From contig NZ_HE997181.1 in NCBI RefSeq assembly GCF_000312425.1, forward strand, positions 5,441,788-5,505,787: a DNA stretch of 64,000 nucleotides, written 5' to 3'. This DNA comes from Reyranella massiliensis 521. GTDB taxonomy: Bacteria > Pseudomonadota > Alphaproteobacteria > Reyranellales > Reyranellaceae. Every line of letters starts with the position of its first letter. The stretch's first letter is position 1. Below the pieces are notes generated by a model. The model worked only from the letters and a program-made list of their open reading frames with translations, ran no database searches and had not been told where the DNA came from. Positions 26,528 through 34,846 of the stretch are shown piece by piece. The translations under genes and the position numbers were made by a program.

Positions 26528-27304
26528 ATGGCGTCCTTCTATGGCATCGACCTGAAGTCGCGCCTGCTGCTCGGAACGGCACGCTATCCGTCGCCTGCCG
26601 TGCTGGAGCGGGCCATCAAGGCGTCGGGCGCGGAAGTCGTCACGGTCTCGCTGCGCCGCGAGAGTGGCGCCGGCCGCGCCGGTCAGAGCTTCTGGTCGTT
26701 CATCCAGGCGCTTGGCCTGAAGGTGCTGCCCAACACGGCGGGCTGCCATTCGGTCAAGGAAGCCGTGACCACGGCCCACATGGCGCGCGAGCTGTTCGAC
26801 ACGAACTGGATCAAGCTCGAAGTGATCGGCGAGGCGGACACCCTGCAGCCCGATGTCTTCGGTCTGGTGGAGGCGGCGCGCATCCTCAGCGAGGAGGGCT
26901 TCGAGGTGTTTCCCTACACGACCGAAGACCTCGTGGTGGCGGATCGCCTGGTCGAAGCCGGCTGCAAGGTGTTGATGCCCTGGGGCGCGCCGATCGGCTC
27001 GGCACGCGGGCTGAACAACGTCTACGGACTGCGTTCGCTGCGGGCACATTTCCCCGACATTCCGTTGGTCGTCGATGCGGGCCTCGGCGTGCCGTCGCAT
27101 GCCGCGGCGGCCATGGAGCTGGGCTACGACGCCGTACTGCTCAATACCGCCGTCGCCGAGGCGGGCGATCCGGTCGAGATGGCGCGCGCCTTTGCACTGG
27201 CCACCGAAGCCGGGCGCGCCGCCTATCTGGCGCGGCCGATGGAACCGCGTGACATGGCAGTGCCGTCGACACCCGTTATCGGTAAGGCCGCCCTGGGCGA
27301 TTGA
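26528..27304 (+). CDS. thiG: Thiazole synthase ThiG
   Basis: A 258-residue TIM-barrel protein with the ThiG segment LLLGTARYPSPAVLERAIKA, the lysine-bearing NWIKLEVIGE (Schiff-base lysine) and the phosphate-binding LVVDAGLGVPSHAAAAMELG. It forms the thiazole phosphate ring from DXP, iminoacetate and ThiS-thiocarboxylate. It begins two bases after thiS. Length and motifs are normal. Confidence 0.93.
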   Translation: MASFYGIDLKSRLLLGTARYPSPAVLERAIKASGAEVVTVSLRRESGAGRAGQSFWSFIQALGLKVLPNTAGCHSVKEAVTTAHMARELFDTNWIKLEVIGEADTLQPDVFGLVEAARILSEEGFEVFPYTTEDLVVADRLVEAGCKVLMPWGAPIGSARGLNNVYGLRSLRAHFPDIPLVVDAGLGVPSHAAAAMELGYDAVLLNTAVAEAGDPVEMARAFALATEAGRAAYLARPMEPRDMAVPSTPVIGKAALGD

Positions 27305-27316
27305 GAAAGCAGACCG

Positions 27317-27919
27317 ATGAAGCTCGATCCGTTCTATCCCGTGGTGCCCGATTCCGGTTGGGTGGCGAAGCTGCTGCCCGCCGGCACCAAGCTCGTTCAG
27401 CTGCGCATCAAGGACCAGCCGGATGCAGAAGTGCGTCGACAGGTGCGCGAAGCCAAAGCGGCCTGCGCGGCGCATGGCGCGCAGCTCATCGTCAACGACT
27501 ACTGGCAGATCGCCATCGACGAAGGTTGCGACTATGTCCATCTCGGCCAGGAGGATCTCGTCGATGCCGACGTGAAGGCGTTGCGCCGCGCCGGCATCCG
27601 CATCGGCGTCAGCACGCACGATCATGCCGAGCTGGAGAAAGGTCTTGCGGTCGACCCTGACTATGTGGCGCTGGGGCCCATCTGGCCGACCAAGTTGAAG
27701 CAGATGCCGTGGGCGCCGCAGGGCACGACGCGGCTCGCCGAATGGAAGAAGCTGATCGGCGACCGGCCGCTGGTCGCCATCGGCGGTCTCACCCTTGAAC
27801 GCGCCTTGCTCTGCCTGAAGTCCGGGGCCGATATCGCTTCGGTCGTGGGCGACATCGTGAACCACGCCGATCCGATCGGGCAGGCCAGGGCATGGATCGC
27901 CGCGACGAGGCCGTCGTGA
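27317..27919 (+). CDS. thiE: Thiamine phosphate synthase ThiE
   Basis: This TIM barrel has the N-terminal FYPVVPDSGWVAKLLPAGTK, LVQLRIKDQPDAEV (pyrophosphate side) and VNDYWQIAIDEGCDYVHLGQEDL with GVSTHD. It couples HMP-PP with the thiazole phosphate to give thiamine monophosphate. The N-terminal residues are shorter than in E. coli ThiE, and the conserved DRGP-type region differs, but the overall pattern fits ThiE. It overlaps the ThiF-like gene at a GTGA junction. No thiC, thiD or thiL is in the window. Confidence 0.88.
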   Translation: MKLDPFYPVVPDSGWVAKLLPAGTKLVQLRIKDQPDAEVRRQVREAKAACAAHGAQLIVNDYWQIAIDEGCDYVHLGQEDLVDADVKALRRAGIRIGVSTHDHAELEKGLAVDPDYVALGPIWPTKLKQMPWAPQGTTRLAEWKKLIGDRPLVAIGGLTLERALLCLKSGADIASVVGDIVNHADPIGQARAWIAATRPS

Positions 27920-28875
27920 GCAACCGCTACGCCCGCCAGACGGTGTTGGGCGAGATCGGGCCCGAAGGTCAGGCGCGGCTTGCGGCCGCGTCGGTGCTGG
28001 TCGTGGGCGCAGGTGGTCTCGGCTGCCCGGTGCTGCAGTATCTCGTGGGCGCCGGTGTCGGTCGCGTCACCCTCGTCGATCACGACACGGTCGAGGTCAC
28101 CAACCTCCATCGCCAGCCGCTCTATCGCATGTCCGACATCGGCCGGCTCAAGGTCGAGGCGGCGCGCGATACGCTTCAGGGTTTCAACCCGGAGGTGCAG
28201 ATCGAGGCGCGGGCCGAGCGTCTGACGCCACAGAATACAGCGGCCTTGGTCGCGACGGCCGATCTCGTCGTCGACGCTGCCGACAGCTTTGCCGTCACCT
28301 ACATGTTGAGCGACGCCTGCTTCGCCGTGGCCAAGCCTCTGGTCAGTGCGTCGGTGATCGGCCTCACCGGCTATGCCGGCGCCTTCTGCGGCGGTGGGCC
28401 GAGCTATCGTGCGGTCTTCCCCGACGTGTCGATCGACGGCGGGACTTGCGACACGGTCGGCGTGCTGGGCAGCGCCGTCGCCCTGATGGGCAGCCTGCAG
28501 GCCCATCTCGCACTGCATCTGCTCTTGGGTTTCGAGTCGTCGGTGCTCGGCCGCGTCGTCACCTTCGATGCCAAGAAACTGGCCTTCGGCGGCTTCGGCT
28601 TCGATGGCAGCTCGGAGCCGGAGGCGTCCGTTCCCTTCATTGCGCCCGAAGCCGTGCGGGCCGACGATATCGTCGTCGACCTGCGTGGCCTCGACGAAGC
28701 ACCGGTTTCGCCCTTTGCCGGCGCGCGGCGCCTTGTCGTCGATACGATCGAACAGTTGGAAGAACCGAGTGGTCGCGTTGTGCTTGCCTGCCGCAGCGGA
28801 CAACGTTCGCTGATGGCGGCCGACAAATTGCGCGCGCGCGGCATCACCAACCTGGCGCTGGTGGCGCTGGGGTGA
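27916..28875 (+). CDS. ThiF/MoeB-type adenylyltransferase fused to a rhodanese domain, zinc cysteines absent
   Basis: The start chosen is GTG 27916, in a GTGA overlap with thiE. Residues of about 25-210 form an E1-like adenylating domain: VLVVGAGGLGCPVLQYL, LVDHDTVEVTNLHRQ and VVDAADSF. Residues of about 245-319 form a rhodanese-like domain with active-site Cys292 in ACRSGQRS. The zinc-binding CYRC motif found in ThiF/MoeB is GPSYRAVFPD here, and no second CxxC occurs, so the zinc site appears lost. Cys178 (GGTCDTVGV) remains. It should adenylate ThiS (and possibly MoaD, encoded close by) and transfer sulfur. Confidence 0.85.
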   Translation: MSNRYARQTVLGEIGPEGQARLAAASVLVVGAGGLGCPVLQYLVGAGVGRVTLVDHDTVEVTNLHRQPLYRMSDIGRLKVEAARDTLQGFNPEVQIEARAERLTPQNTAALVATADLVVDAADSFAVTYMLSDACFAVAKPLVSASVIGLTGYAGAFCGGGPSYRAVFPDVSIDGGTCDTVGVLGSAVALMGSLQAHLALHLLLGFESSVLGRVVTFDAKKLAFGGFGFDGSSEPEASVPFIAPEAVRADDIVVDLRGLDEAPVSPFAGARRLVVDTIEQLEEPSGRVVLACRSGQRSLMAADKLRARGITNLALVALG

Positions 28876-28893
28876 CGGAGCGAAGCCGTCAGC

Positions 28894-29367
28894 TCAGGGC
28901 TTCTTCTCCCAACGTGCTGCGGCCGCATCGTCGCCTTCGTGTGCGCCGACCCATTTCTCGCCGGCCGGCGTTTCTTCGAGCTTCCAGAAGGGCGCCTTGG
29001 TTTTGAGCCAGTCGACGAGGAACTCACAGGCCTCGAAAGCGGCTTCGCGATGCGGCGAGCCCACGACCACCAGCACGATGCGTTCGCCCGCTTCCATGCG
29101 GCCGTAGCGGTGGACGATGAGAGAGGCTTCGAGCGGCCAGCGCCGGTTGGCCTCGGCCTCGATCTCCTCCAGCGCCTTCTCGGTCATGCCGGGATAGTGT
29201 TCCAGGGTCAGCGCGTCGACCTTGTCGCGGTGATAGCCTTCGCGGACATGCATCTCGCGCACCAGCCCGACGAACACCGCGAGGCCGCCGATCCGCTTGT
29301 TACCGTCGGTGAGGCGGGCCAGCTCGGCGCCGACATCGAAGTCGGCTTCCTGGACACGCACGCTCAT
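28894..29367 (-). CDS. moaE: Molybdopterin synthase catalytic subunit MoaE
   Basis: The ATG at 29367 begins MSVRVQEADFDVGAELARLT four bases after moaD. The family block GGLAVFVGLVRE, the middle LEHYPGMTEKALEEIEAEA, HRYGRMEAGERIVLVVVGSPHREAAFEACEFLVDWLKTKAPFWKLE and the ending with K are typical. It inserts dithiolene sulfur into cPMP together with MoaD. Longer frames upstream overlap moaD and are rejected. The convergent thiF-type stop is 19 bases away. Confidence 0.93.
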   Translation of the reverse strand: MSVRVQEADFDVGAELARLTDGNKRIGGLAVFVGLVREMHVREGYHRDKVDALTLEHYPGMTEKALEEIEAEANRRWPLEASLIVHRYGRMEAGERIVLVVVGSPHREAAFEACEFLVDWLKTKAPFWKLEETPAGEKWVGAHEGDDAAAARWEKKP

Positions 29368-29371
29368 GGCG

Positions 29372-29623
29372 TCAGCCGCCGGTGAAGGGTGGGAAGAACG
29401 CAACCTCGCGCGCGCCGGCAAGTTTGACGTCGAAGGTCGCCGTGCGTTGATCGACTGCCGCGCCGAAGGCAGCGCCTTCCGCCAGCGCTTCGGCATGGCC
29501 CGGGCTGCGTGCCCTGAGCCATACGATGAGATCGCCGACCGTCGCGACGTCCGCAGGCGGCGTCACTTCCTCCTCGGGAAGGCCGACGGTGCGTTTCATC
29601 CAGGCGAAGTAGCGGATTTTCAT
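29372..29623 (-). CDS. moaD: Molybdopterin synthase sulfur carrier MoaD
   Basis: The 83-residue beta-grasp protein begins MKIRYFAWMKRTVGLPEEEV and ends FPPFTGG, with the C-terminal diglycine needed for thiocarboxylation. Its ATG (29623) overlaps the pgsA stop by ATGA. It pairs with MoaE four bases downstream. A ThiF/MoeB-type fusion enzyme in the thi operon at 27.9 kb could serve both carriers. Confidence 0.92.
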   Translation of the reverse strand: MKIRYFAWMKRTVGLPEEEVTPPADVATVGDLIVWLRARSPGHAEALAEGAAFGAAVDQRTATFDVKLAGAREVAFFPPFTGG

Positions 29624-30189
29624 TTCTGACCACCCGGCGCATCTTCCGCCATGTGGCGCAGGCCTGTCCGGAGATAGTCGTAGCCAGTGATCAGGGTGAG
29701 GGCGGCAGCGATCCAGATCAGGACGATGCCGATCTGCGTTACCCAGGTCGCTGCGGCGTCGCCCACCAGCAGGGCGGCGATTGCCACCATCTGGACCGCG
29801 GTTTTCCATTTCGCGAGCGCGCTCACCGGCAGGCCGACACGCAGTTCGGCCAGGAATTCGCGCAGCCCTGAAACCAGGATCTCGCGGGCCAGGATGATCA
29901 GCGCCGCCAGCACGTTCAGGCCGCTCAAGACGCCGGTATTGACCAGCATCACCAGCGCTGCGGCCACGAGCAGCTTGTCGGCGATGGGATCGAGGAAGCG
30001 GCCGAAGCGCGAAATCTGGTGATAGCGCCGCGCGAAATAGCCATCGAACCAATCGGTGACGGCTGCGGTCACGAAAAGGATCATCGACAGCCACTGCGCC
30101 CAGCCGCGGTCGAGCCAGAAGCAGGCGACGACCAGCGGAATCGCCACGATCCGCGACAGGGTCAGCATGTTGGGAAGATTGAACAACAT
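29620..30189 (-). CDS. pgsA: CDP-diacylglycerol-glycerol-3-phosphate 3-phosphatidyltransferase
   Basis: A membrane protein of 189 residues with four or more hydrophobic helices and the CDP-alcohol phosphotransferase motif, DWFDGYFARRYHQISRFGRF then DPIADK (aspartates D-D-D-D in order). It makes phosphatidylglycerophosphate. The start at 30189 gives MLFNLPNMLTLSRIVAIP, the usual N-terminus; earlier methionines lie in uvrC. It follows uvrC by about 13 bases and is coupled to moaD. Confidence 0.9.
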   Translation of the reverse strand: MLFNLPNMLTLSRIVAIPLVVACFWLDRGWAQWLSMILFVTAAVTDWFDGYFARRYHQISRFGRFLDPIADKLLVAAALVMLVNTGVLSGLNVLAALIILAREILVSGLREFLAELRVGLPVSALAKWKTAVQMVAIAALLVGDAAATWVTQIGIVLIWIAAALTLITGYDYLRTGLRHMAEDAPGGQK

Positions 30190-30202
30190 CTCGATGCCGA
30201 CC

Positions 30203-32089
30203 TTAGCGGCCACCCCGGAAGTGGTCATGGATTTTCTGGGCAAGCGCATTGGAGATGCCGGGCACTGTCTTGATATCGTCGAGCGTAGCGACGGCAACCG
30301 CACGGGCACTGCCGAAATGATTGAGCAGCGCGCGCTTGCGGCCCGCACCGATGCCCGGCACCTCGTCGAGTGCCGAGCGGGTCATGTCGGCGGCGCGCCG
30401 CGTGCGATGTGTGCCGATCGCGAAGCGATGCGCTTCGTCGCGAAGCCGTTGCAGGAAGTAGAGGACCGGATCGCGCGGTTCGAGCGAGAAGGGCGCCTTG
30501 CCGTGCAGGAAGAAGCGCTCCCGGCCGGCGTCGCGATCGGGGCCCTTGGCGATGCCGACCATGGCGATGTCTTCGAGGCCGAGTTCGGTCATCACCTGGC
30601 GCGCCGCTTCGAGTTGGCCCTGGCCGCCGTCGATCAGCACCAGGTCGGGCCAATGCTCGTCGTCGCGATCGGGGTTTTCCTTGAGCGCACGGCCGAAGCG
30701 CCGGCTCATCACCTCGCGCATCATGGCGAAGTCGTCGCCGGCCGCACCTTCGCTCTTGATGTTGAATTTGCGGTAGGCGTTCTTGTTGAAGCCGTCGGGA
30801 CCCGCGACGATCATGGCGCCGATGGGCGCCGTGCCCTGGATATGGCTGTTGTCGTAGACCTCGATGCGCTCGGGCGGTGCGTCGAGGCCGAACACGCGCG
30901 CCACGCCGTCGAGAAGCTGGCGCTGCGTGCCGCGTTCGGCCATGCGCCGCGCCAGCGCCTCGCGCGCATTGTTCACGGCTTGGTCCAGCGCATCCTTCTG
31001 GTCACCACGCTTGGGCTGGCGAATCTCGACCCTGTGCCCGGCAGAGAGGGCCAGGGCGCTTTCCAGAAGCTCGCGTTCGGCGACGTCGTGGCTGGTCAGG
31101 ATCAGGCTGGGCGCCTGTCGCGCCTCGTAGAACTGGCCGATGAAGGACTCGAGCACCTGGGCCTCGTCGAGCTCCCGGCCGTGGCTCGGGAAATAGGCGC
31201 GGTTGCCGAGATTCTGGCCGGCCCGCAGGAAGAAGACCTGCACGCAGATCTGCCCGCCCTCCGAGTGGGCGGCGAAGATATCGGCCTCGTCGATCGACGG
31301 CAGACTGATCGACTGGTGCGACTGGATGTGCGCCAGCGCACGGATGCGATCGCGCAGCACCGCCGCAGCCTCGAATTCGAGCCTGGCCGAGGCCTGCTCC
31401 ATGCGCTGGGACAGCGCCTGCTGGATCTCGCGGTTACGGCCGCCCAGGAAGCCGCGAACCTCGTCGACGATGGCGTCGTATTCGGGCTTGTCGATGCGGC
31501 CGACGCAGGGCGCCGTGCAGCGCTTGATCTGGTATTGCAGGCAGGGGCGGGTGCGGGTCGAGAAGACGCCGTCCGAGCAGGAGCGCAGGGGAAAGGCCCG
31601 CTGCAGCGCGTAGAGCGTGCGGTTCACGGCGGTGGCCGAGGCGAAGGGGCCGAAATATTCGTTGCCCGGTTCGCGCGTGCCGCGGTGCTTGGCGAGCTGC
31701 GGCCAGTCCGTGTCGCGGCGGATCACGATGTAAGGGAACGACTTGTCGTCGCGCAGCAGCACGTTGAAGCGCGGCCGGAAGCGCTTGATCAGGTTGTTCT
31801 CGAGGAGCAGCGCCTCGGCTTCGCTGTCGGTGACGGCGAATTCCATCGTCGCCGTCGCCGAGACCATGCGCATCAGGCGCGTCGCCAGGCGGGTCGGCTG
31901 GGTATAGGCGGCGACCCGGCTGCGGAGCGAGCGCGCCTTGCCGACATAGAGCACCTCGCCGTCTGCAGCGATCATGCGATAGACGCCGGGCTTCCGCGGC
32001 AGCGTGTGCACAAAATCGGCAATGATACGCATGCCGTCGGCAAGCGAGCCTTCGCTGGGTTTCTGGTCGAGATCGGTTTCGTCGGTCAC
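30203..32089 (-). CDS. uvrC: Excinuclease ABC subunit C
   Basis: Domains in order are GIY-YIG nuclease (GVYRMIAADGEVLYVGKARS), UVR motif (RLEFEAAAVLRDRIRALAHI), RNase H-like endonuclease (RIEVYDNSHIQGTAPIGAMI, then LVLIDGGQGQLEAARQV) and C-terminal helix-hairpin-helix DNA binding (VPGIGAGRKRALLNHFGSA). It makes both incisions of nucleotide excision repair. The start is uncertain: GTG 32089 gives 628 residues, the usual length; TTG 32152 would add 21 unconserved residues. Neither has a good ribosome site. Confidence 0.92.
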   Translation of the reverse strand: MTDETDLDQKPSEGSLADGMRIIADFVHTLPRKPGVYRMIAADGEVLYVGKARSLRSRVAAYTQPTRLATRLMRMVSATATMEFAVTDSEAEALLLENNLIKRFRPRFNVLLRDDKSFPYIVIRRDTDWPQLAKHRGTREPGNEYFGPFASATAVNRTLYALQRAFPLRSCSDGVFSTRTRPCLQYQIKRCTAPCVGRIDKPEYDAIVDEVRGFLGGRNREIQQALSQRMEQASARLEFEAAAVLRDRIRALAHIQSHQSISLPSIDEADIFAAHSEGGQICVQVFFLRAGQNLGNRAYFPSHGRELDEAQVLESFIGQFYEARQAPSLILTSHDVAERELLESALALSAGHRVEIRQPKRGDQKDALDQAVNNAREALARRMAERGTQRQLLDGVARVFGLDAPPERIEVYDNSHIQGTAPIGAMIVAGPDGFNKNAYRKFNIKSEGAAGDDFAMMREVMSRRFGRALKENPDRDDEHWPDLVLIDGGQGQLEAARQVMTELGLEDIAMVGIAKGPDRDAGRERFFLHGKAPFSLEPRDPVLYFLQRLRDEAHRFAIGTHRTRRAADMTRSALDEVPGIGAGRKRALLNHFGSARAVAVATLDDIKTVPGISNALAQKIHDHFRGGR

Positions 32090-32273
32090 GAGGCGGGTCG
32101 CAGAGACAGAATGGAGGCGAGCAGTGAGTAGGCCGGCGGCGCTCGACAGCAAAGCGCGACGTTCCCGGAACAGGCCCCAGAACGGCTGTGGAAACAGCCA
32201 TGTGGGGAAGTCTGTGAAAAAGCGCGTTGTCCGCCCGGCGTTACACCAGCGTCACCGTGTTGACTCAATGTAG

Positions 32274-32301
32274 GGGCGGTGGCAGTCGCCCGCCACCGCC
32301 C
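32274..32301. repeat. Ten-base-pair perfect hairpin between phoH and uvrC
   Basis: GGGCGGTGGC at 32274-32283 and GCCACCGCCC at 32292-32301 flank an eight-base loop. It lies downstream of phoH and upstream of uvrC on the minus strand. There is no strong T-run on the minus-strand side, so it may be a weak terminator for phoH or a leader hairpin. The 340 or so bases from 32090 to 32430 otherwise show only probable promoter sequence for uvrC. Confidence 0.45.
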
Positions 32302-32430
32302 TTCTAACATTTTGTTCTATAGGACTTTTCCGTCTTTTCTTGGAGCACCATAAAGAACTGGCGTTGCTTGATGTTCCCTTTTTGGTCCAATTGTCTATCG
32401 CGCTTCCAATTGTGGATAACTTGGGTGGCT

Positions 32431-33162
32431 TTAGAGCACCGACAACATGCGGCCAACCAGCGGATGACGCACGACGTCGCCCTGGGTGAGACGCACCACC
32501 GCCACGTCTTCCATACCCTCCAGCCGGGTCCCGATGGCGGCCAGGCCCGACAGTTCGGGCAGCAGGTCGGTCTGGTCGGGATCGCCGGTCATGACCATGG
32601 TCGAGTGCCAGCCCAACCGGGTCAGCAGCATCTTGAGCTGTCCGTAGGTGCAGTTCTGCGCCTCGTCGATCAGCACGAAGGCATTGTTCAGGGTGCGGCC
32701 GCGCATGAAGGCGACGGGGGCGATCTCGATGGTGCCGTCGTCGAGGTGCTGGCGCAGTTGCTTGGCGCCCAGCCGGTCGTTCAGGGCATCCCACAGCGGG
32801 CGCAGGTAGGGGTCGAGCTTCTCGCGCATGTCGCCCGGCAGGAAGCCCAGATTCTCTCCGGCCTCGACGGCCGGCCGCGACAGCACGATGCGCGCGACGG
32901 TGCCGGATTCCAGCGCCTCGACGGCGGCCGAGATGGCGAGATAGGTCTTGCCGGTGCCGGCCGGCCCCAGGGCGACGGTCAGAGGCTTGGTTTCGATAGC
33001 CTCCATCAGCACGCGTTGATTGTCGCTGCGCGGGCGGACTTTCCGGATGTAGCTCTGGTCTCGGTCGTTGGCCGGAGTGTGGTCGAAGACGAGGCTGTGA
33101 ATACGGGCGCTATCGATGGCGTGCAGCTTGGTGCGGCGTGCGGCGCGTTTGGCCATATCCAT
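32431..33162 (-). CDS. phoH: PhoH family ATPase (243 aa)
   Basis: It has a P-loop (ALGPAGTGKTYLAISAAV), the segment LSRPAVEAGENLGFLPGDMREK, Walker B FVLIDEAQNCTYGQLKMLLTRLG and the sensor VMTGDPDQTDL, all of the PhoH family. The ATG at 33162 or at 33156 can serve as start. Members are ATPases linked to RNA metabolism, often near ybeY and miaB, but those genes are not here. A 6S RNA gene sits just upstream on the same strand. Confidence 0.9.
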   Translation of the reverse strand: MDMAKRAARRTKLHAIDSARIHSLVFDHTPANDRDQSYIRKVRPRSDNQRVLMEAIETKPLTVALGPAGTGKTYLAISAAVEALESGTVARIVLSRPAVEAGENLGFLPGDMREKLDPYLRPLWDALNDRLGAKQLRQHLDDGTIEIAPVAFMRGRTLNNAFVLIDEAQNCTYGQLKMLLTRLGWHSTMVMTGDPDQTDLLPELSGLAAIGTRLEGMEDVAVVRLTQGDVVRHPLVGRMLSVL

Positions 33163-33200
33163 ACTCCGGTGTCATGGTCAGAGGAGTGGGACCGGTCGCC

Positions 33201-33234
33201 AGAAAACAAAAACGCCCCCGCGAGCGGAGGCGTT
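33201..33234 (-). terminator. Intrinsic terminator of the 6S RNA gene
   Basis: Read on the minus strand from 33234, AACGCCTCCGC, loop TCGC, GCGGGGGCGTT and then TTTGTTTTC form a near-perfect 11-bp stem (one wobble) with a T-rich tail. It ends the 6S RNA transcript before the phoH start at 33162. Confidence 0.85.
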
Positions 33235-33391
33235 GACGATCGGTGGTCAGGCTGAAGGTGAGGCTGACAGAGCACACGGCGGGAATTCCGCCGGTGGTCC
33301 CGACTCCGTCGGGGGCTAAGCTCCTCGGACGGATAAACACCTCCTTCAGCTACCTGGGAAAGCGTACCCCCAATCCACGCCTTCAGCCACC
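33210..33391 (-). ncRNA. ssrS: 6S RNA
   Basis: On the minus strand CCGTCCGAGGAGCTTA (33332-33317) is nearly the same as the conserved stretch of E. coli 6S RNA (CCGTCCGAGAAGCCTTA). Nine bases at 33388-33380 (GGCTGAAGG) pair perfectly with 33258-33250, closing a long hairpin with an internal bulge, which is the 6S shape. A CATAAAT -10-like box at 33400-33394 places the start near 33391, and a terminator lies at 33234-33201. The processed RNA would be about 155 nt, typical for alphaproteobacteria. 6S RNA binds sigma-70 RNA polymerase in stationary phase. The family assignment is by motif and shape, not by covariance search. Confidence 0.8.
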
Positions 33392-33438
33392 AGATTTATG
33401 GTGTGCCATTGAACATTCACGCTATGGAAAGCGTGCTT

Positions 33439-34761
33439 TCACGTACGGATGTGGGCGAGGCGGCCGGCCACGTAGGTCGCCTGGACCGCCCGATCGTCGC
33501 CCAGGATCATTTGCACGAAGAGCTGTTCGGCGAAGCTCTCCGCCTGGTTCATCCGGAAGTCGATCAGGGGCGTGGAGCGCATGTCGAGGACGACGAGGTC
33601 GGCTTCCATGCCGACGGCGATGCTGCCGATCCTGTCGTCGAGGTGTATCGCCGCCGCCGAGCCGCGCGTCGCGAGATAGTAGGCGTGCTCGGCCGACAGG
33701 GCTTGCCCGTTGAGCTGCGACGCCTTGTAGGCCTCGTTCAGCGTGGCGAGGATCGAGAACGAGGTTCCCGCGCCGATGTCGGTGCCGAGCCCGACCCTCA
33801 CCGGGCGCTTCGGATCCAGTGCGCGCGAGAGATCGAAGGCGCCGCTGCCCAGGAAGAAGTTGGAGGTCGGGCAATGCGCGATTGCGGCGCCCGTCTCGTG
33901 CAGCCGCTGCAGCTCGCCGTCCTCCAGCCAGATGCCGTGTCCGAATACGGCACGCTTCCCGCAAAGCCCATGATGGTCGTAGACGTCGAGATAGTGGCGG
34001 TGGTCTGGAAACAGCTCCCTGATCCAGGCGACCTCGGCCTTGTTCTCCGCGATATGGGTCTGCATCAGGCAATCGGGGTGTTCCCGCCATAAGGCGCCGG
34101 CTGCCGACAGTTGCGCCGGCGAACTCGTCCCGGCGAAGCGCGGCGTGATGGCATAGAGCAACCGGCCGCGGCCGTGCCACTTGGCGATCAGGGCCTGGGA
34201 GTCGTCGTAGCCGGTCTGCACTGTATCCATGAGGCCTTCGGGCGCGCGGCAGTCCATCAGCACTTTGCCGGCCGCCAGCCGAAGGCCGAGCGCTTCGGCC
34301 TCCTCGAACAGGATGTCGGCGGAATGGCTGTGTACGGTGCAGTAGACGCAGCTCGTGGTGATGCCGTTGCGCAGGTTCTCGCGCAGGAAGGTGCGTGCGA
34401 CCTCGCGTGTGAAGGCGCGGTCGGCGAATTTCAGTTCGGTCGGGAAGGTATAGCGGTCGAGCCAGTCCAGAAGCTGATTGCCGTGGCTGCCGATCATCGG
34501 CGTCTGCGGGAAATGGACGTGCGTGTCGACGAAGCCCGCGGAGATCAGCGCATTGCGGCCATAGTCGCGGACCTCGACGTCTGCCGGCAGCGACGGTGCG
34601 ATCTCGGTGGCCGGGCCGAACTGTGCAATGTGGCCATCCTGCACGACGACAACGGCATCCGGCTCGTGCACCATCGTGCGCGCAAGCCCGTCGCGGAACG
34701 GATCGCCGGTATAGGTCAGGACAGGGCCGCGGAGGGCGATCGGTCGGTCGGTCGGGGACAT
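33439..34761 (-). CDS. guaD: Guanine deaminase
   Basis: An amidohydrolase with zinc-binding FVDTHVHFPQ, the family-typical QTHIAENKAEV and GHGIWLEDGEL, and GLGTDIGAGTSFS. Together with the TPTELKFAD-like block FPTELKFADRAF these are the marks of guanine deaminase, converting guanine to xanthine. The ATG at 34761 (MSPTDRPIALRG) gives 440 residues; ATG 34812 is possible. It is divergent from the alpha/beta hydrolase gene and upstream of the 6S RNA gene on the same strand. Confidence 0.9.
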   Translation of the reverse strand: MSPTDRPIALRGPVLTYTGDPFRDGLARTMVHEPDAVVVVQDGHIAQFGPATEIAPSLPADVEVRDYGRNALISAGFVDTHVHFPQTPMIGSHGNQLLDWLDRYTFPTELKFADRAFTREVARTFLRENLRNGITTSCVYCTVHSHSADILFEEAEALGLRLAAGKVLMDCRAPEGLMDTVQTGYDDSQALIAKWHGRGRLLYAITPRFAGTSSPAQLSAAGALWREHPDCLMQTHIAENKAEVAWIRELFPDHRHYLDVYDHHGLCGKRAVFGHGIWLEDGELQRLHETGAAIAHCPTSNFFLGSGAFDLSRALDPKRPVRVGLGTDIGAGTSFSILATLNEAYKASQLNGQALSAEHAYYLATRGSAAAIHLDDRIGSIAVGMEADLVVLDMRSTPLIDFRMNQAESFAEQLFVQMILGDDRAVQATYVAGRLAHIRT

Positions 34762-34846
34762 CGCGGCAACGTTCGCACCGAACGGTGAGTTCTGGAAGGG
34801 CCGCGCGTTCATGGTAGAGACCAGGCACGTCCCAAGGAGTGCGAGC

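Noticed and set aside
33201..33400. 4.5S/SRP RNA or tmRNA
   Set aside because: The SRP core tetraloop and the tmRNA alanine-acceptor end are absent; the CCGTCCGAG core and closing stem fit 6S RNA better.
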